Below are positions 61,783 through 64,000 of a DNA stretch of 64,000 nucleotides, piece after piece. Source of the DNA: Citrobacter freundii (GTDB taxonomy: Bacteria > Pseudomonadota > Gammaproteobacteria > Enterobacterales > Enterobacteriaceae); contig NZ_CP099222.1 of NCBI RefSeq assembly GCF_029717145.1, positions 2,790,001-2,854,000 on the forward strand, written 5' to 3'. The notes under the pieces were generated by a model. The model worked only from the letters and a program-made list of their open reading frames with translations, was not told where the DNA came from and did no database searches. The position numbers were made by a program, and so were the translations under genes. Numbering within the stretch: position 1 is the first letter of the stretch; the number at the start of each line of letters is the position of its first letter.

Positions 61783-62874
61783 TTAAAATAACAACTGTGT
61801 TAGGTAGCCCATAATAATTGCCATCCCCAAAATAACGGTCAGGAATGCAGCAATCAAGGGTGTTTTGAACATGGATTTAAGCAGTATTACTTCCGTCAGG
61901 CTAGCTCCTGCGCTACCAATAATCAGAGCCATTACTGCTCCCGTCCCCATGCCTTTATCCATCAAGACTGATGCCAACGGAATTACTGCCTCAGCCCGTA
62001 TATAAAGAGGTATTCCAATAACTGCACTTAATGGAATGGCAAATGGATTATTTTTCCCAGCATGAGTAGCAATCCACTCAGCAGGGATAAAACCGTAGAT
62101 AAACGATCCAATAACAATACCTAACATTAGATAAGGTAATACATCTTTAAATTGAATCCATGCGTCCTGAAATGCCAGACGTATCACACTAGGATCTCTT
62201 ACTACACTTTTCGAGAAGTTTTGTTTATTTGTTTGATCTTTTTCGCAGGTCATTTCACTACTTATGCTCCGAAATGCTGAGAAACTCTTAAATATTTTTT
62301 GCGGTTTAGAACAACTATTAGCCTCTACGTCCTGTTGATTTGATACAGAACAGCATGCTGGAGCACTCTGTAGTTTGGTTTCAAGAGTTTTTCCCCTACT
62401 AACACCACAACAATTAGCCAAGGATTTGGATGTTTCGACAATATGCCTGTCAAAACCAAGCACATCTAACAAAATACTTGCCAGTACGGAAACTGTAGCT
62501 GCTATAACAGCGTATAGCAGGGTCACTTTCCAACCAAAAGTAACCCACATCAGACCAATGATTATCGGGTTAAGCAGAGGCGAAACAAACAAGAATGTAA
62601 GTGTTGGACCAAAGCCTGCTTTTGCTGATAAGAGCCCGCGTAACATGGGAATTGTAGAGCAACTGCAAAACGGTGTTACAGCTCCTAACAACGATGCAAG
62701 AATGTACCCTTTCCCCTTTTTCGCACCTAACATTTTTTGAATCTTATGGTCGGGTATCTTTTGTCTGATAAGGCTAACACCTGCACTAATCAGAAAAAAA
62801 AGGACTGATAACTCGACAGCCAGAAACAGGAACATCTCTGCTGCGCTAGTAAACATAGAAATCAAGCTATTCAT
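61783..62874 (-). CDS. ArsP-type (PF03773) permease with Cys-rich loop
   Basis: This 363-residue membrane protein has two sets of about four helices split by a loop (residues about 145-240). Family features: TPFCSCSTIPMLRG (Cys70, Cys72) in helix 2 and SPLLNPIIIGLMW. The loop carries Cys155-156, Cys174-175, Cys188 and Cys210. ArsP relatives export trivalent organoarsenicals; other members are of unknown use. Start at 62874 has GGAGG four bases upstream. Divergent from an ArsR-type gene. DNA is visibly AT-richer than the backbone. Confidence 0.8.
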   Translation of the reverse strand: MNSLISMFTSAAEMFLFLAVELSVLFFLISAGVSLIRQKIPDHKIQKMLGAKKGKGYILASLLGAVTPFCSCSTIPMLRGLLSAKAGFGPTLTFLFVSPLLNPIIIGLMWVTFGWKVTLLYAVIAATVSVLASILLDVLGFDRHIVETSKSLANCCGVSRGKTLETKLQSAPACCSVSNQQDVEANSCSKPQKIFKSFSAFRSISSEMTCEKDQTNKQNFSKSVVRDPSVIRLAFQDAWIQFKDVLPYLMLGIVIGSFIYGFIPAEWIATHAGKNNPFAIPLSAVIGIPLYIRAEAVIPLASVLMDKGMGTGAVMALIIGSAGASLTEVILLKSMFKTPLIAAFLTVILGMAIIMGYLTQLLF

Positions 62875-62974
62875 AAAACCTCCAATAAACCACATTTCTA
62901 GAATATTCGAATTATATGTGTAAGAGCAACATATTTCTGGTATTATCGAAATATTACTGAATGAGGAAGGCACC
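62875..62974. promoter_or_regulatory. Divergent operator between permease and ArsR-type gene
   Basis: This 100-bp gap is AT-rich. AATATTCGA at about 62901 and TCGAAATATT at about 62946 form a near-palindromic pair that could bind the ArsR-type repressor to both promoters. Confidence 0.5.
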
Positions 62975-63271
62975 ATGCAGCTAGAAGAAGTCGCCAAAGC
63001 TATGAAAGAGCTAGGCCATCCGACACGTTTGTTTATATTCAAACACCTTGTTAAAGCCGGTGAGCAAGGTTTACCTGTAGGCGATCTACAAAAACAACTT
63101 GCGATTCCTGCTTCAACACTGAGCCATCATATCTCCGCTCTAGTTTCTGTAGGATTGGTTAAACAAAATCGCGAAAGCCGCTCCTTAATCTGCGTTTCTC
63201 AATATGACAAGTTAGAGTCGATTATTGATTTTCTACGCGAAGAATGTTGCATCAACAGCCTAAAGAATTAA
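62975..63271 (+). CDS. ArsR/SmtB-family transcriptional repressor
   Basis: This 98-residue winged-helix repressor has ALGHPTR-like start (KELGHPTRLFIFKHL), recognition helix ASTLSHHISAL (residues 46-56), and candidate metalloid ligands Cys73 and the C-terminal pair Cys91-Cys92. Divergent from the permease, it probably represses it and itself until As(III) or a related thiophile binds. Confidence 0.85.
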   Translation: MQLEEVAKAMKELGHPTRLFIFKHLVKAGEQGLPVGDLQKQLAIPASTLSHHISALVSVGLVKQNRESRSLICVSQYDKLESIIDFLREECCINSLKN

Positions 63272-63337
63272 ATTGAAGCATTACATTGTTTTCATTTGAT
63301 AAAGGAGCCACCCAATTATAGGCGGCTCTTTTGTAGG

Positions 63338-63763
63338 CTATTTCAGTCTTTTACCTGAATCATCAACGACTTTTTCACCGTCTTCCTTGGCGAAAGCTGC
63401 TTTCTGAGCATCTGGAAGGATATCCAGAACCACCTCGGAAGGACGACATAGTTTAGTACCTAGTGGAGTCACCACAATCGGACGGTTAATCAGGATCGGA
63501 TGTTGCAACATAAAATCTATTAATTGATCGTCAGTAAATTTATCTTCTGCAAGGCCCAGTTCCTCATACGGCTCGACGTTCTTACGCAGCAAAGCCCGGA
63601 CGGAAATACCCATATCAGCAATGAGTTTGACCAGCTCATCACGTGAAGGTGGAGTTTCGAGGTAAAGAATCACGGTCGGCTCATTACCGCTGTTGCGGAT
63701 CATCTCAAGCGTGTTACGCGACGTGCCGCAGGCTGGATTGTGATAAATGGTGATGTTGCTCAT
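63338..63763 (-). CDS. arsC: Arsenate reductase ArsC
   Basis: This 141-residue glutaredoxin-dependent enzyme reduces arsenate to arsenite. Catalytic Cys12 lies in HNPACGTSRNTL with His8; the arginines for the intermediate are in SVRALLRK and later IVVTPLGTKLCRPSEVV. Length equals plasmid R773 ArsC. It lies 12 nt after arsB. Confidence 0.95.
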   Translation of the reverse strand: MSNITIYHNPACGTSRNTLEMIRNSGNEPTVILYLETPPSRDELVKLIADMGISVRALLRKNVEPYEELGLAEDKFTDDQLIDFMLQHPILINRPIVVTPLGTKLCRPSEVVLDILPDAQKAAFAKEDGEKVVDDSGKRLK

Positions 63764-63775
63764 ATCAGTATCTCA

Positions 63776-64000
63776 TTACAAAGTGAAAGAGAGACGTAGC
63801 GCCAGCGCTGCCAGCGTTACAAATAGCACAGGCAGAGTCATGATAATCCCGGTGCGGAAATAGTATCCCCACGTGATGGTCATATTCTTCTGTGAAAGTA
63901 CATGTAGCCAGAGCAGCGTTGCCAGGCTACCAATAGGTGTGATTTTCGGCCCCAGATCGCAGCCAATCACGTTGGCATAAATCATCGCCTCTTTGATGAC
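63776..64000 (-). CDS. arsB: Arsenite efflux pump ArsB (partial, C-terminus)
   Basis: The last 74 codons of arsB run off the right edge. The end [25 protein letters not shown] and [18 protein letters not shown] is the ArsB C-terminus with two helices. ArsB exports arsenite; it is upstream of arsC in the same operon. Confidence 0.93.
   Translation of the reverse strand, partial: VIKEAMIYANVIGCDLGPKITPIGSLATLLWLHVLSQKNMTITWGYYFRTGIIMTLPVLFVTLAALALRLSFTL

Overview
The window looks like chromosome of an enterobacterium, most probably Citrobacter. The backbone is the E. coli/Salmonella order araFGH, ftnB, yecR, ftnA, yecH, tyrP, yecA, leuZ-cysT-glyW, pgsA, uvrC, uvrY, yecF, sdiA, tcyNL-dcyD-tcyJ, fliZA, fliC, fliDST, amyA, yedDEF, fliE, fliF-R, rcsA, dsrB, yodD, dsrA, yodC, yedI, yedA, vsr, dcm, yedJ and an OmpC-type porin. 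Genus is inferred from gene order and protein similarity remembered, not from a database search.

Layout. 1-11.9 kb holds L-arabinose ABC uptake (araFGH), two ferritin-family genes, a DJ-1/PfpI protein, an MFS exporter, an RpiB-like isomerase, yecR, tyrP and yecA. 11.9-19.8 kb is an accessory stretch. It contains a Tat-exported transglutaminase in an operon with MerT-like and MerP-like proteins, an IS1 with 8-bp target duplications lodged between the ribosome-binding site and the coding body of a patatin gene that has also lost its catalytic serine, a LolA-like/SRPBCC gene pair, and a 2.2-kb relic bounded by direct repeats that include a decayed copy of the leuZ tRNA 3' end. 19.7-29 kb holds the tRNA operon, pgsA, uvrC-uvrY (BarA/UvrY), sdiA and the cystine/D-cysteine genes. 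28.4-48.9 kb is the flagellar region III: regulators fliZ and fliA, filament and cap (fliC, fliD), chaperones (fliS, fliT), and the basal body, switch and export apparatus (fliE to fliR), interrupted by amyA and yedDEF. 49-57 kb holds rcsA, the sRNA DsrA, YedA, the Dcm/Vsr methylation-repair pair and a porin.

From 57.3 kb rightward the DNA is foreign. A 62-nt 3' piece of tRNA-Ser(CGA) marks an attachment site. It is followed by a second IS1 without target duplication, a run of lambdoid prophage genes (DUF1133-like, DUF968, RusA, small ORFs, a DinI-like gene under a perfect SOS box), then an AT-richer arsenic segment (ArsP-type permease with divergent ArsR regulator, arsC, and the end of arsB running off the window). 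No integrase is visible, and an IS1-mediated deletion could explain that.

The best candidates for something undescribed are the transglutaminase-MerT-MerP operon, the orphan 399-residue protein of the leuZ relic, and a long inverted repeat with a nested hairpin just downstream of the prophage DUF1133-like gene. Most of the remainder is ordinary, well conserved enterobacterial backbone.
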